Positions 9,515-18,253 of a stretch of 64,000 nucleotides of DNA are shown piece after piece. The DNA is taken from positions 90,225 to 154,224 of the forward strand of contig CALAIW010000023.1 in the NCBI GenBank assembly GCA_937922705.1, written 5' to 3'. The first letter of the stretch is position 1; the number at the start of each line of letters is the position of its first letter. The position numbers and the translations under genes were made by a program. The DNA is from an uncultured bacterium (lineage in GTDB: Bacteria; Atribacterota; Atribacteria; Atribacterales; Caldatribacteriaceae). Under the pieces are notes generated by a model that saw only the letters and a list, made by a program, of their open reading frames with translations, ran no database searches and was not told the origin of the DNA.

Positions 9515-10728
9515 TGGTTGTCTACCATCCTTCCTCTTTCTTCCAGGGTAAGAAGATCCTCCTTGGGGTTACAGGAGGTATCGCGGCGGTTAAGGTGGTG
9601 AGCCTCGCGCGGTACCTCACCGAAAAGGGAGCCCGAGTTACTACCTGTATGACCCGTCACGCTCTTCGTATCGTAGGGCGTACTTCCTTTGAGGCAGTCA
9701 CTGGAGAACGGGTGTATATTGACTCTTTTGCAGAAGGAGCTTCCCTTGCGCATATTACTCTTGCACGAAGTCACGATCTTATCCTCATTGCTCCGGCAAC
9801 GGCAAATATCATTGGAAAAATGGCGCACGGTATCGCTGATGATCTTTTGAGTACGCTCCTTCTCGTGGAGCCTCAGAAGGTCCTCCTTGCACCAGCTATG
9901 AATGTGAGTATGTGGAGGAATCCAGTGGTACAGGAGAATGTGAAAATCCTCGTAGAGCGGGGAGTACGCATTATTCCTCCGTCTTCCGGAAAGCTAGCCT
10001 GTGGAGAAGAGGGAGAAGGTCGTTTACCAGAGGTTGAAGAACTCGTTGAGGCAGCTTTTCAGGCGCTTCATACGCCTCGTGATCTTGCTGGAAAGAAAAT
10101 CCTTGTCACTGCAGGGGCTACTCGAGAATGGGTTGATCCTTCCCGATTTATTTCTAATCCTTCTAGTGGTCTTATGGGGTGTGCTCTGGCTAGTGTCTGC
10201 CGAGCTTGGGGTGGAGAAGTGAAGCTTATTACGGGTAATCTTTCGGTTCGTGTTCCCTTTGGTGTTGTACAGGAAGTTGCTGAAACAGCGCTTGCCATGC
10301 GTGAAGCAGTTTTCCGATCTTTTGGCTGGTGTGATGTTCTTATTATGTGCGCGGCGGTCTCGGATTTTCGACCCGCCTCCTTTTCTCCTTCGAAAATAAA
10401 GCGGGGAGAGAGCGCTTTTACGCTCTCTCTTGTACCGAATCCTGATATTCTAAAGGAAATAGGAGAGAAAAAGGGTACAAAGATTGTTGTAGGTTTTTGT
10501 GCGGAAACTGAAAATGTACTCGAAGAGGCGTGGAGAAAACTTCGTGCGAAAAATGTGGATATGATGGTGGCAAATCTTGTCGGGCAAGAAGAAACGGGGT
10601 TTACTGCTCCAACAAATAAAGTGTGGATTGTTGATCGGAAAGGTAATGAGGTAGTTTTGCCTCTTCTCCCAAAGGTTGATGTTGCAGAACGCATTGTTTC
10701 CCATTTGGTATCGCACTTTCTCTCATGA
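9511..10728 (+). CDS. coaBC: Bifunctional phosphopantothenoylcysteine decarboxylase / phosphopantothenate-cysteine ligase
   Basis: KKILLGVTGGIAAVK; LAPAMNVSMWRNP; ISNPSSGLMGCALA. Confidence 0.97.
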   Translation: MMVVYHPSSFFQGKKILLGVTGGIAAVKVVSLARYLTEKGARVTTCMTRHALRIVGRTSFEAVTGERVYIDSFAEGASLAHITLARSHDLILIAPATANIIGKMAHGIADDLLSTLLLVEPQKVLLAPAMNVSMWRNPVVQENVKILVERGVRIIPPSSGKLACGEEGEGRLPEVEELVEAAFQALHTPRDLAGKKILVTAGATREWVDPSRFISNPSSGLMGCALASVCRAWGGEVKLITGNLSVRVPFGVVQEVAETALAMREAVFRSFGWCDVLIMCAAVSDFRPASFSPSKIKRGESAFTLSLVPNPDILKEIGEKKGTKIVVGFCAETENVLEEAWRKLRAKNVDMMVANLVGQEETGFTAPTNKVWIVDRKGNEVVLPLLPKVDVAERIVSHLVSHFLS

Positions 10729-12728
10729 AGCTCATTGTTCAGGTTGCTCTTCCTTTGCCTCTTTTTCGGACATTTTCCTACGCAGTGCCTGATGCACTTC
10801 TTGATACAATTCGGGTAGGAAGTACTGTTGAGGTTGATTTCCACAACCGCGTTGTAACCGGTTGGGTGGTAGAAGAGGGGGGGGAAGAGGTTCGGGGGCT
10901 TAAAGAGATCCGCACAGTAGAGCCGCTTCCCCCCTTGCCACCTTCTTTCCTCGCTTTTTTGCGGCGGCTCTCGATGCTGTACCTTACCCCTCTTGGGGAG
11001 GTTATTGCCTCCGTCGTACCACCACTCCGTAAATCGTACAAAAATTACCTCTCTTTTCGAGTTTTCGAGGGAGAGGATAAGGCAACGTTTCGTGAGAGGT
11101 TTGGTTCTCTCTCCTCTCAAGGAATGAATGGTTTTCTCTTCCGAGAAGAATTTCGTGTCTCTAAGCGCGAGTGGCAAAAACTTCTTGAAGATGGTGTCAT
11201 TCATGTGGAGCTGGAAAAGTGGTCTTTTGAGGAGGCATCTCAACCTCCCGGAACACTCTCTTTTTGGGAAATCCCTGGTATGGAGGAACGAAAAGCGTTT
11301 ATCCTTAAAATTCTTAAGAAGGCACAAGATGCAGAACAAAAGATTCTCTTCCTTTTCCCGGATTTTGAGCAAGAAGATGCCTTTCTCGGTTTTCTCAGAG
11401 AAGTTCTCCCATCTTCATCCATCGTGCGTTATGACAGCCGTTTAGGTGTGCGGGAAAGACTTAAAGCATTTCTTCGAATTGTGGAGGGAAACTTTACGGT
11501 TGTTGTAGGAACCCGACTTGCTGCTTTTGTTTTTCCGTATCGAAGCCTCCGCTTTTGCGTGCTTTTCGATCCCGAAGAGAAAGGTTATTTCTCTGACCGG
11601 GCCCCACGATACAATATTGCTGAGGTTTTAGAGGAACGAGTACGTTTTTTTGGGGGACATCTCGATATTGTGGGTACCGTACCTTCTTTGCGAGCATACT
11701 TCCAGTGGACAAAAGGCGTGATAAAGATGGGGAACAAGTTTTCCCTTCCTTCTGAGGTTGACGTTCGGGGTGTCGTTGTTCGGAAAGAATGGGGAAAGTG
11801 TGCGCTTTTGCCTCCCACCAGGCTTTTCGTAGACGAGGTAGTGCGACGAGGGGGGATCGTTCTTATCTGGGTTCAGAAAACGGGTTATGCTACGGCTTTA
11901 GGGTGCCAAGAGTGCGGTTTCTACTACACTTGCCCTTCCTGCGGTGTAGCACTTCGGTACCATCGAGATCCTGTTCTCCTTGTGTGTCCTTTGTGCCATT
12001 TTCAGAGAGCCCCGGAAGGTACTTGTCCACTTTGTGGAGGTATAGGGTGGGAAGAATGGGGGCAGGGGACAGAGAAAGTTTTTGAGGAGGTTGAAAGAGT
12101 TTTTCCACGGGTACGGAAAGAGCGAGTGGACCTAGAGAATGAAGAAGAGGGATGGAAGGGTGCAGTGCAAGCTCCTTCTATCTTTGTGGGGACGAATGCC
12201 CTCCTTCGGGAAAGCGTTCTTCGTAGGGTTTCTCTCTTTGTCATCCACTCTCTTGATGAGTGGCTGAGTCTTCCTGAGGTTGGTGCGCGGGAGGAATTCT
12301 ATCTTCGTTTGCACAAGGTTATGCGACTCCTTCCTAAAGGAGCTCGAATTGTCGTTCAGGGAAGTCGCCAAAGTCTTTCAGAGTTTTCTGGATTTCTCAA
12401 GCCTTGGTCATCTTTTTACGCTTCATCCCTCGAAAAGCGAAAGGCTCTTCTCCACCCTCCCTTTGTGCGTCTTGTTCGAATTGTTGTTCAAGGTAGGAAT
12501 AAAGCGGTAGCCTTGCAGGTTCTCAATCGTTTGAAAGAGCTCTTTGCAACTTGGGAGATTCAGATTCTAGGACCCTTTCCAAGTGTGCGTCCTCGCCGGG
12601 AAAGAGCAAGGAGCATGGAGCTTGTTATCCGTTACTCCGATGCGGATGTGGAGAAAGTTTTTACTCTGTGTTCACAGGTCTTTCCCCTTTCGGGGGTGCA
12701 TTGGTCTTTCGAACCCATTTTGTTTTGA
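10725..12728 (+). CDS. priA: PriA-like primosomal protein N' lacking recognizable helicase ATPase motifs
   Basis: PriA N-terminus VALPLPLFRTFSYAVP; Cys pairs CQECG...CPSCG...CPLC...CPLCGG; GTEKVFEEVERVFP; no Walker A, DEEH or QVAGRAGR box. Confidence 0.88.
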   Translation: MKLIVQVALPLPLFRTFSYAVPDALLDTIRVGSTVEVDFHNRVVTGWVVEEGGEEVRGLKEIRTVEPLPPLPPSFLAFLRRLSMLYLTPLGEVIASVVPPLRKSYKNYLSFRVFEGEDKATFRERFGSLSSQGMNGFLFREEFRVSKREWQKLLEDGVIHVELEKWSFEEASQPPGTLSFWEIPGMEERKAFILKILKKAQDAEQKILFLFPDFEQEDAFLGFLREVLPSSSIVRYDSRLGVRERLKAFLRIVEGNFTVVVGTRLAAFVFPYRSLRFCVLFDPEEKGYFSDRAPRYNIAEVLEERVRFFGGHLDIVGTVPSLRAYFQWTKGVIKMGNKFSLPSEVDVRGVVVRKEWGKCALLPPTRLFVDEVVRRGGIVLIWVQKTGYATALGCQECGFYYTCPSCGVALRYHRDPVLLVCPLCHFQRAPEGTCPLCGGIGWEEWGQGTEKVFEEVERVFPRVRKERVDLENEEEGWKGAVQAPSIFVGTNALLRESVLRRVSLFVIHSLDEWLSLPEVGAREEFYLRLHKVMRLLPKGARIVVQGSRQSLSEFSGFLKPWSSFYASSLEKRKALLHPPFVRLVRIVVQGRNKAVALQVLNRLKELFATWEIQILGPFPSVRPRRERARSMELVIRYSDADVEKVFTLCSQVFPLSGVHWSFEPILF

Positions 12729-12740
12729 GGAGGATGCCAA

Positions 12741-13247
12741 GTGGCGCTTCGAACCCTTGAAAAGTACGGAAGCCCTGTTCTTCGAGAGAAAGCACAACCA
12801 GTAACCAATATTACTGGAGATATTGTTGCCCTTGCTCAGGATATGCTGGAAACGATGCATGCTTTTTCGGGGATAGGCCTTGCAGGAAACCAGATAGGGA
12901 TTCCTCTGCGGATTATTACCGTGCTGCATCCGGAGACGAAAGACAATCTCGTTGTTGTTAATCCGGAAATCGTGGTTATGAGTGCGGAAAAGGAGCTTGG
13001 GGAAGAAGGATGCTTGAGTATTCCTGAGGTCTACGGTAAGGTTGAGCGAGCACGACTCATCGTTGTTCGAGGAGTGAATCTTCAGGGGAGAGAAGTAGAA
13101 ATCGAGGCTCAAGGGCTTCTTGCACGGATTTTCCAGCATGAGGTCGACCATCTTGATGGTATTCTTTTTGTGGACCGTCTGCACCCTGCTAAACGGCTCC
13201 TTTTAAGCAGTAAGCTTAAAAAGATTGCCCGTGAGGGGGCACTGTGA
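12741..13247 (+). CDS. def: Peptide deformylase
   Basis: GIGLAGNQIG, EEGCLSIPE, FQHEVDHLDG metal-site motifs. Confidence 0.97.
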   Translation: MALRTLEKYGSPVLREKAQPVTNITGDIVALAQDMLETMHAFSGIGLAGNQIGIPLRIITVLHPETKDNLVVVNPEIVVMSAEKELGEEGCLSIPEVYGKVERARLIVVRGVNLQGREVEIEAQGLLARIFQHEVDHLDGILFVDRLHPAKRLLLSSKLKKIAREGAL

Positions 13248-14185
13248 AGATGCGCATTATTTTCATGGGAACATCTCTTTTTGGAGCAAGGGTTCTTAGT
13301 GAACTTGCTGAGGAGAATCGCTTTACTGTTCTTGGAGTCGTAACTCGTCCAAATCGCCCTGCGGGGAGAGGATTGCGTCCCTCCCCACCTCCGGTGCGAG
13401 AAGAAGCCGAGCGTTTGGGGCTGCCTGTGTGGCAACCTGAACGAGTGAATAACCCGGATTTCGTGGGGTTTCTTCGATCTCTTGCCTGTGATATCATTGT
13501 AGTTGCTGCGTATGGGCAGATTCTCAAAAGAGAGCTTTTGTCTCTTCCTCCCTTGGGTTGTCTCAATGTTCATGCTTCGCTTCTGCCTAAATATCGTGGT
13601 CCTGACCCCATTCGCTGGACAATCCTCAACGGGGACGAGGTAACTGGGGTTACCATCATGCTTATGGATGAGGGTGTGGATACGGGTCCAGTGCTTGCAC
13701 AGCAGTCCATCCCTGTTGCACCAGATGATACGTATATTTCCCTTGTAGAGCGACTTGGTACCGCCGGTGGGAAGTTGCTTCGGGGTGTCCTTCCGGCCTG
13801 GAGGGAGGGTCGGATTGTGCCCCGTCCTCAAGAGGGGGATCCTTCGTATGCTCCTCTTCTTGGGAAGGACAAAGCCCGTATTCGTTGGGAGGACCCTTGC
13901 TGGTATATTGCTCGCCAGGTGCGGGCATTCTTTCCTTCTCCGGGGGCTTATACCCTTTTTAGGGGGAAACGCTTAAAGATTCTCGAAGCCTCCTGTAAGG
14001 AAGGAGATGGAACTTCGTGTCCTCCTGGAACTATTTATCGTATAGAGAAGCGTGGAGGAATTGTGGTGTGTGCGGGAGAAGGATTGGTGGTTGTCCAGAA
14101 ATTGCAACCGGAGGGAGGACGAGCTATGTCGGCATGGGAATTTGTCTGTGGGTACCGTATTTGTGAAGGTCACGTGCTTTGTTAG
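13244..14185 (+). CDS. fmt: Methionyl-tRNA formyltransferase
   Basis: FMGTSLFGARVL; NVHASLLPKYRGPDPIRWTILNGDEVTGVTIMLMDEGVDTG. Confidence 0.97.
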   Translation: MKMRIIFMGTSLFGARVLSELAEENRFTVLGVVTRPNRPAGRGLRPSPPPVREEAERLGLPVWQPERVNNPDFVGFLRSLACDIIVVAAYGQILKRELLSLPPLGCLNVHASLLPKYRGPDPIRWTILNGDEVTGVTIMLMDEGVDTGPVLAQQSIPVAPDDTYISLVERLGTAGGKLLRGVLPAWREGRIVPRPQEGDPSYAPLLGKDKARIRWEDPCWYIARQVRAFFPSPGAYTLFRGKRLKILEASCKEGDGTSCPPGTIYRIEKRGGIVVCAGEGLVVVQKLQPEGGRAMSAWEFVCGYRICEGHVLC

Positions 14186-14188
14186 GAG

Positions 14189-14875
14189 GTGAATTGGGTG
14201 TTTTTCTTCGATGCGACCTTTCTCATCCTTATTCCTGCCCTTTTTCTTGCTCTCTACGCTCATACGAAGGTGACGCAAACATATGCAGTGCTTTCTCGGA
14301 AAAGAGCACGAGTGGGCCTTTCTGGCTGGCAAGTTGCGAAGGATTTTGTAGAGCAACTTGGACTTCGGGTGCGCATTGAAGAGATTCCCGGGGCATTGAC
14401 CGATCATTACGATCCTTCTCGGGAAGTTTTGCGGCTTTCCCAGGCGGTTGCTCGTGGAACCTCAATAGCAGATCTTGCTATTGTTGCCCATGAAGTAGGA
14501 CATGTTCTTCAGAAACGCGAAGGATATGCTCCCTTTGCGCTTCGGAGCACTCTTGTTCCCGTGGCTGGTTTTGGATCGCAACTTGCCCTTCCCCTCTTTT
14601 TCCTTGGTTTCCTCTTCGCCTTTCGACCACTTATGGACATCGGTATTCTGCTTTTCAGTTTTGCGGTACTCTTTCAACTTGTAGTACTTCCAGTTGAGTT
14701 TGATGCTAGTCGAAGAGCTCTGCATGTCCTTGAGCGGCTAGGTCTTGTGAGTAACGAGGAAAGACCCCTTGTACAGCAAATGCTTCGTGCAGCTTCCTTA
14801 ACATACGTTGCGGCGACTGCGGTTGCTGCGCTGCAGCTTATACGTCTTTTCCTCTTGCGCGAAAGTAGGGAATAA
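14189..14875 (+). CDS. Zinc metallopeptidase, YugP-like membrane protein
   Basis: HEVGHVLQ (HExxH) motif; multiple hydrophobic segments; VLPVEFDASRRAL. Confidence 0.85.
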   Translation: MNWVFFFDATFLILIPALFLALYAHTKVTQTYAVLSRKRARVGLSGWQVAKDFVEQLGLRVRIEEIPGALTDHYDPSREVLRLSQAVARGTSIADLAIVAHEVGHVLQKREGYAPFALRSTLVPVAGFGSQLALPLFFLGFLFAFRPLMDIGILLFSFAVLFQLVVLPVEFDASRRALHVLERLGLVSNEERPLVQQMLRAASLTYVAATAVAALQLIRLFLLRESRE

Positions 14876-14879
14876 GGCT

Positions 14880-16187
14880 TTGGTTGACCGATACCGGCGC
14901 GATGCAGTTTCTCTTCTTACCCGTCTTGATGAGGGGAAGATTAATTTTCTCGACCGGGCATATACGGCATGTTCTGTAAGGTACACATCTCACGAGCGAG
15001 ACCTTCTCGTGAGCCTGGTGCGAGGGGTAGTGAAGTTTCGATGCAAAATTGATACTCTAGCACGAAAGTACCTCCCCAGATGGGAAAAACTCCCATGTGT
15101 GGTACAAAATGTACTTCGTTTGGGGATATTCCAGCTCCTTTTCCACACCCATGTACCTGCCTTCGCTACTGTTTATGAATGGGTTGAAGTGGTGAAAAGC
15201 TTTGGGTATCCAGCTTTTGCCGCTCTTGTCAACGCGGTTTTACGTGGTGTTACTCGGGACCTTGAAATCTATCGGAAAGAGGCAAATGATTGGGGGGTAG
15301 ACATTCCTTCCTGGCTCGAAAAAGAGTGGAAAGAAACAATTGGTGAAGCAAAGCTTTGTGTCCTTTTGCGTTCTCTTGCTCTTCCTCCCCCTCTCTTCAT
15401 CCGAGTCAATACTCTGCGGGTGAGGGAGGAAGAACTCCAGGATCTTCTTTCCAAGCGAGGTATCCTAACGAGAAAAGCTTTCATCGAGGGGGCTCTTGAA
15501 GTAGTAGCAAGTTATTCAACGCTTGTCCAGACTCCAGAGTATAACCAGGGGTTATTCTATCCCCAGGATCTCGGTTCTCAAATCGTGGGGCATTTGGTGT
15601 GTCCGAAGCCTGGGGAACTTGTCGTCGATGCTTGCTGCGGGGTTGGTGGGAAGACACTCCTTCTTGCTCAACTTATGGGAAATAGAGGTCGTATCTTTGC
15701 GTGGGACATAAACCAAAGGCGCATTGCTACTATGGAAAAATTGCTCAAGCGTGCTGGTGTTACTATCGTGGAACCTATGGTTTGCGATTGTCTTAAGCCT
15801 CCTGAGAGTTTTCTGGGGATTGCAGATCGAGTCCTTCTTGATGCTCCTTGTTCAAATCTTGGGACCATTCGCAGGAATCCAGAAATTCTTCTTAGGATAC
15901 GAGAGGAAGATGTTGCATTGTGTGCAGAGAAGCAGCTTAGCCTTCTTCGTTCCCTTTTCCAGGTGGTCAAGCCTGGAGGACTCATGGTATACTCTGTGTG
16001 CACTTTGACGCGTAAAGAAACTATCGAGGTCGCTAGCGCGTTTGAAAAGGAGAGGGGTACGGAAGTAGAACGGATACGACTTGGCAACGCACATATTACT
16101 GGAGAGGCAAGAGAGTGTGTTTTTCTCTGGCCCCATGAGTATTTCTGTGATGGGTTCTTTGTTGTTGCTTGGAGGAAAACAAGGTGA
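14880..16187 (+). CDS. rsmB: 16S rRNA (cytosine-967 C5)-methyltransferase RsmB
   Basis: NusB-like N-terminus; DACCGVGGKTLLLAQ; LDAPCSNLGTIRRNPE; YSVCTLTRKE. Confidence 0.95.
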   Translation: MVDRYRRDAVSLLTRLDEGKINFLDRAYTACSVRYTSHERDLLVSLVRGVVKFRCKIDTLARKYLPRWEKLPCVVQNVLRLGIFQLLFHTHVPAFATVYEWVEVVKSFGYPAFAALVNAVLRGVTRDLEIYRKEANDWGVDIPSWLEKEWKETIGEAKLCVLLRSLALPPPLFIRVNTLRVREEELQDLLSKRGILTRKAFIEGALEVVASYSTLVQTPEYNQGLFYPQDLGSQIVGHLVCPKPGELVVDACCGVGGKTLLLAQLMGNRGRIFAWDINQRRIATMEKLLKRAGVTIVEPMVCDCLKPPESFLGIADRVLLDAPCSNLGTIRRNPEILLRIREEDVALCAEKQLSLLRSLFQVVKPGGLMVYSVCTLTRKETIEVASAFEKERGTEVERIRLGNAHITGEARECVFLWPHEYFCDGFFVVAWRKTR

Positions 16188-17203
16188 GGTTGCGTCTTTT
16201 AGAGTTTCTGGGGAGAGTCTTTGGAGCTGCGTTCTTCTTTGGATTTGGTCTCTTCGTGAGTTTTTTTGTTGGCTTTGTCTTTTTTGAACAGTATATCACT
16301 GGAAAGAGTGTTTCTGTTCCTGATGTGCGGAACATGACCCTTCTTGAGGCCTTAAATCAGTCAGCCCGCCTTGGCCTTCGCCTCGAGGTAGAGAGTATAG
16401 TTCAGGATGCGTCTTCTCCCTCTCTTGTTGTCCTCCAGCAAAACCCCCCTCCTGGGGTGAGGGTAAAGAAAAACAGTCAATTGCGGGTTGTGGTCAATGG
16501 TGGTGCTCTCTCGGGTACGCTTTCTGAACTTTCCTCAGTACAGGGTCAGGTTATTCTTCCCGACATTCGGAACAAGAGTCTTGAGGAAGCCCAAAGCATC
16601 CTTGAAGCTCAGGGTTTGCGTGTTGGAAGAGTGGTTGAGGTGCGTCACGAGACCCTTCCTCGGGGTTATGTTATCTCTCAGAATCCCCCGCCACAAGCAA
16701 GACTCTCTCCGGGTGGTTTGGTACACCTTCTGGTTTCTGCAGGAAAGGTAAACGCAACCGAGGAGGTTCAAGTCCCTGACGTTGTGGGTCTTCGCCTTGA
16801 AGAAGCTCAGGAAGTACTTGCCCAAAGTGGCCTTAGTGTTGAGGCTCTTGAAGAAGTTCTCTCCAAAGAACGGCCTGGGGGGATTGTTGTTGGGCAGAAT
16901 CCTGAGGCGGGGGAACGTGTCTCTAAGGGGAGTGGTGTTCGTCTTCAGGTTACGAAGGGTGGAGAAGAACGCCAGAGAGAAACAGAGAAACAGAAGGCGC
17001 TTAATCTTCGCTTTGTTCTTCCTTCTTCTCAGAATCCAATCACTGTGCAAGTTGTGGTTCAAGATGCATTAGGAGAACGGGTGGTGTACGAGCGGGAACA
17101 CCGGGGTGAAGAGCTTGTTGAGGTCTCAACTTCTACTCAAGGTCAGGGGAAGGTTATTATCTTCTTGAATGGGTACTATTATTGGGAAAAGAAGCTTGAA
17201 TAG
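16169..17203 (+). CDS. Membrane-anchored protein with three PASTA domains, no kinase domain
   Basis: Single N-terminal TM helix, then repeats VPDVRNMTLLEALNQ..., LPDIRNKSLEEAQSILEAQGL..., VPDVVGLRLEEAQEVLAQSGL..., each followed by xQNPxxGxxV. Confidence 0.92.
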   Translation: MEENKVRLRLLEFLGRVFGAAFFFGFGLFVSFFVGFVFFEQYITGKSVSVPDVRNMTLLEALNQSARLGLRLEVESIVQDASSPSLVVLQQNPPPGVRVKKNSQLRVVVNGGALSGTLSELSSVQGQVILPDIRNKSLEEAQSILEAQGLRVGRVVEVRHETLPRGYVISQNPPPQARLSPGGLVHLLVSAGKVNATEEVQVPDVVGLRLEEAQEVLAQSGLSVEALEEVLSKERPGGIVVGQNPEAGERVSKGSGVRLQVTKGGEERQRETEKQKALNLRFVLPSSQNPITVQVVVQDALGERVVYEREHRGEELVEVSTSTQGQGKVIIFLNGYYYWEKKLE

Positions 17204-17214
17204 GGGGGAGATTC

Positions 17215-17877
17215 GTGGCAAAGCTTGCTCCATCAATTCTTTCCTGTGATTTCTCTCAGTTTCGAGAGCAGCTCCTTGCTGCTTGGGAGGGTGGGGCAGA
17301 GATTATTCATGTGGATGTGATGGATGGGCATTTCGTTCCGAACCTCACCTTTGGGCCCCCTATTGTTGAGGCTGTTCGAAAAGTACTCCCTGAGGCTTTC
17401 ATCGATGTGCATCTTATGATGGATAACCCCTGCCGTTTTATTCGGGATTTTGCCCAGGCTGGAGCTGACCTTATAAGTTTCCATGTGGAAGCTGTAGCGG
17501 ATTTTGACGCAGCGCTTCGGGAAATTGCCAAAATGGGGAAGAAGGGTGGTCTTGCTTTGTGTCCTGGAACCCCTCTTTCGGTTCTCGAACATGTTCTCGA
17601 GAAGGTTTCCCTTGTGCTCCTTCTTACTGTAAACCCAGGATTTGGGGGACAAAGGTTTATCCCAGGGATGGAAGAAAAAATCCGTGCCCTCCGGAGAACG
17701 ATTCAAGAAAGAGGCCTCAAGGTTGATGTTGAGATTGACGGGGGAGTGAAAGAGGAGAACATCGAATTTCTTGCTTCCTGTGGTGCCTCGATTATCGTGG
17801 CAGGATCCTTGGTGTTTACTGCTTCGGACATTCGTGAGACGGTGCGCCGTCTCACAAGGGCAATTCGAGTGTACTGA
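17215..17877 (+). CDS. rpe: Ribulose-phosphate 3-epimerase
   Basis: APSILSCDFSQF; HVDVMDGHFVPNLTFGP; VNPGFGGQRFIP; DGGVKEEN. Confidence 0.97.
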   Translation: MAKLAPSILSCDFSQFREQLLAAWEGGAEIIHVDVMDGHFVPNLTFGPPIVEAVRKVLPEAFIDVHLMMDNPCRFIRDFAQAGADLISFHVEAVADFDAALREIAKMGKKGGLALCPGTPLSVLEHVLEKVSLVLLLTVNPGFGGQRFIPGMEEKIRALRRTIQERGLKVDVEIDGGVKEENIEFLASCGASIIVAGSLVFTASDIRETVRRLTRAIRVY

Positions 17878-17881
17878 TTAG

Positions 17882-17909
17882 TAGCCCGACAGAAGGCTCT
17901 ATCGGGCTA
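17882..17909. terminator. Hairpin at the convergent rpe/rpmB 3' ends (probable bidirectional terminator)
   Basis: TAGCCCGA 17882-17889 / TCGGGCTA 17902-17909, perfect 8-bp stem overlapping the rpmB stop codon. Confidence 0.5.
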
Positions 17910-18092
17910 TGCTTTCTGCACTTTCCCCGCCTTAAGGCATGAGGTACACACGTATAGCCGCTGTACTTTGCCTTCTACAATAGCGCGTACTCTTTGGACG
18001 TTTGGTTTCCAGAGCCTGCGGCTCACCCGGTGAGAGTGACTAATCTGGTTCCCAAAAGAACTTTTCTTTCCACAAATTGCACACTTTGCCAT
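17907..18092 (-). CDS. rpmB: 50S ribosomal protein L28
   Basis: MAKCAICGKKSSFGNQISHSHRVSRRLWKPNVQRVRA. Confidence 0.95.
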   Translation of the reverse strand: MAKCAICGKKSSFGNQISHSHRVSRRLWKPNVQRVRAIVEGKVQRLYVCTSCLKAGKVQKA

Positions 18093-18132
18093 GTCTGGTC
18101 CCCACTTTCTCTGGTGGTTGTAGACTGAGCAC

Positions 18133-18161
18133 AATATACCAGCTTTCTAGTGTGGTGGCAA
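18133..18161 (-). promoter_or_regulatory. Predicted promoter for monocistronic rpmB
   Basis: On the minus strand: TTGCCA, 17-nt spacer, TATATT. Confidence 0.5.
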
Positions 18162-18171
18162 GCCCCTAGGG

Positions 18172-18217
18172 TTTACAGAAAGGAAGGAATCTTTTAAAAT
18201 GTTTTCTCAGAAAACAT
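18172..18217 (+). promoter_or_regulatory. Predicted promoter overlapped by a 19-bp perfect palindrome (putative operator) upstream of the sugar ABC ATPase
   Basis: TTTACA 18172-18177, 17-nt spacer, TAAAAT 18195-18200; palindrome ATGTTTTCT-C-AGAAAACAT 18199-18217. Confidence 0.55.
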
Positions 18218-18253
18218 GGTTTATTTTACTTTTGCGAAAAAGGGGGAACATAA

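Noticed and set aside
10406-10429. 9-bp inverted repeat GAGAGAGCG-CTTTTA-CGCTCTCTC inside coaBC
   Set aside because: Low-complexity arms within an ordinary coding region; no positional reason to infer function.
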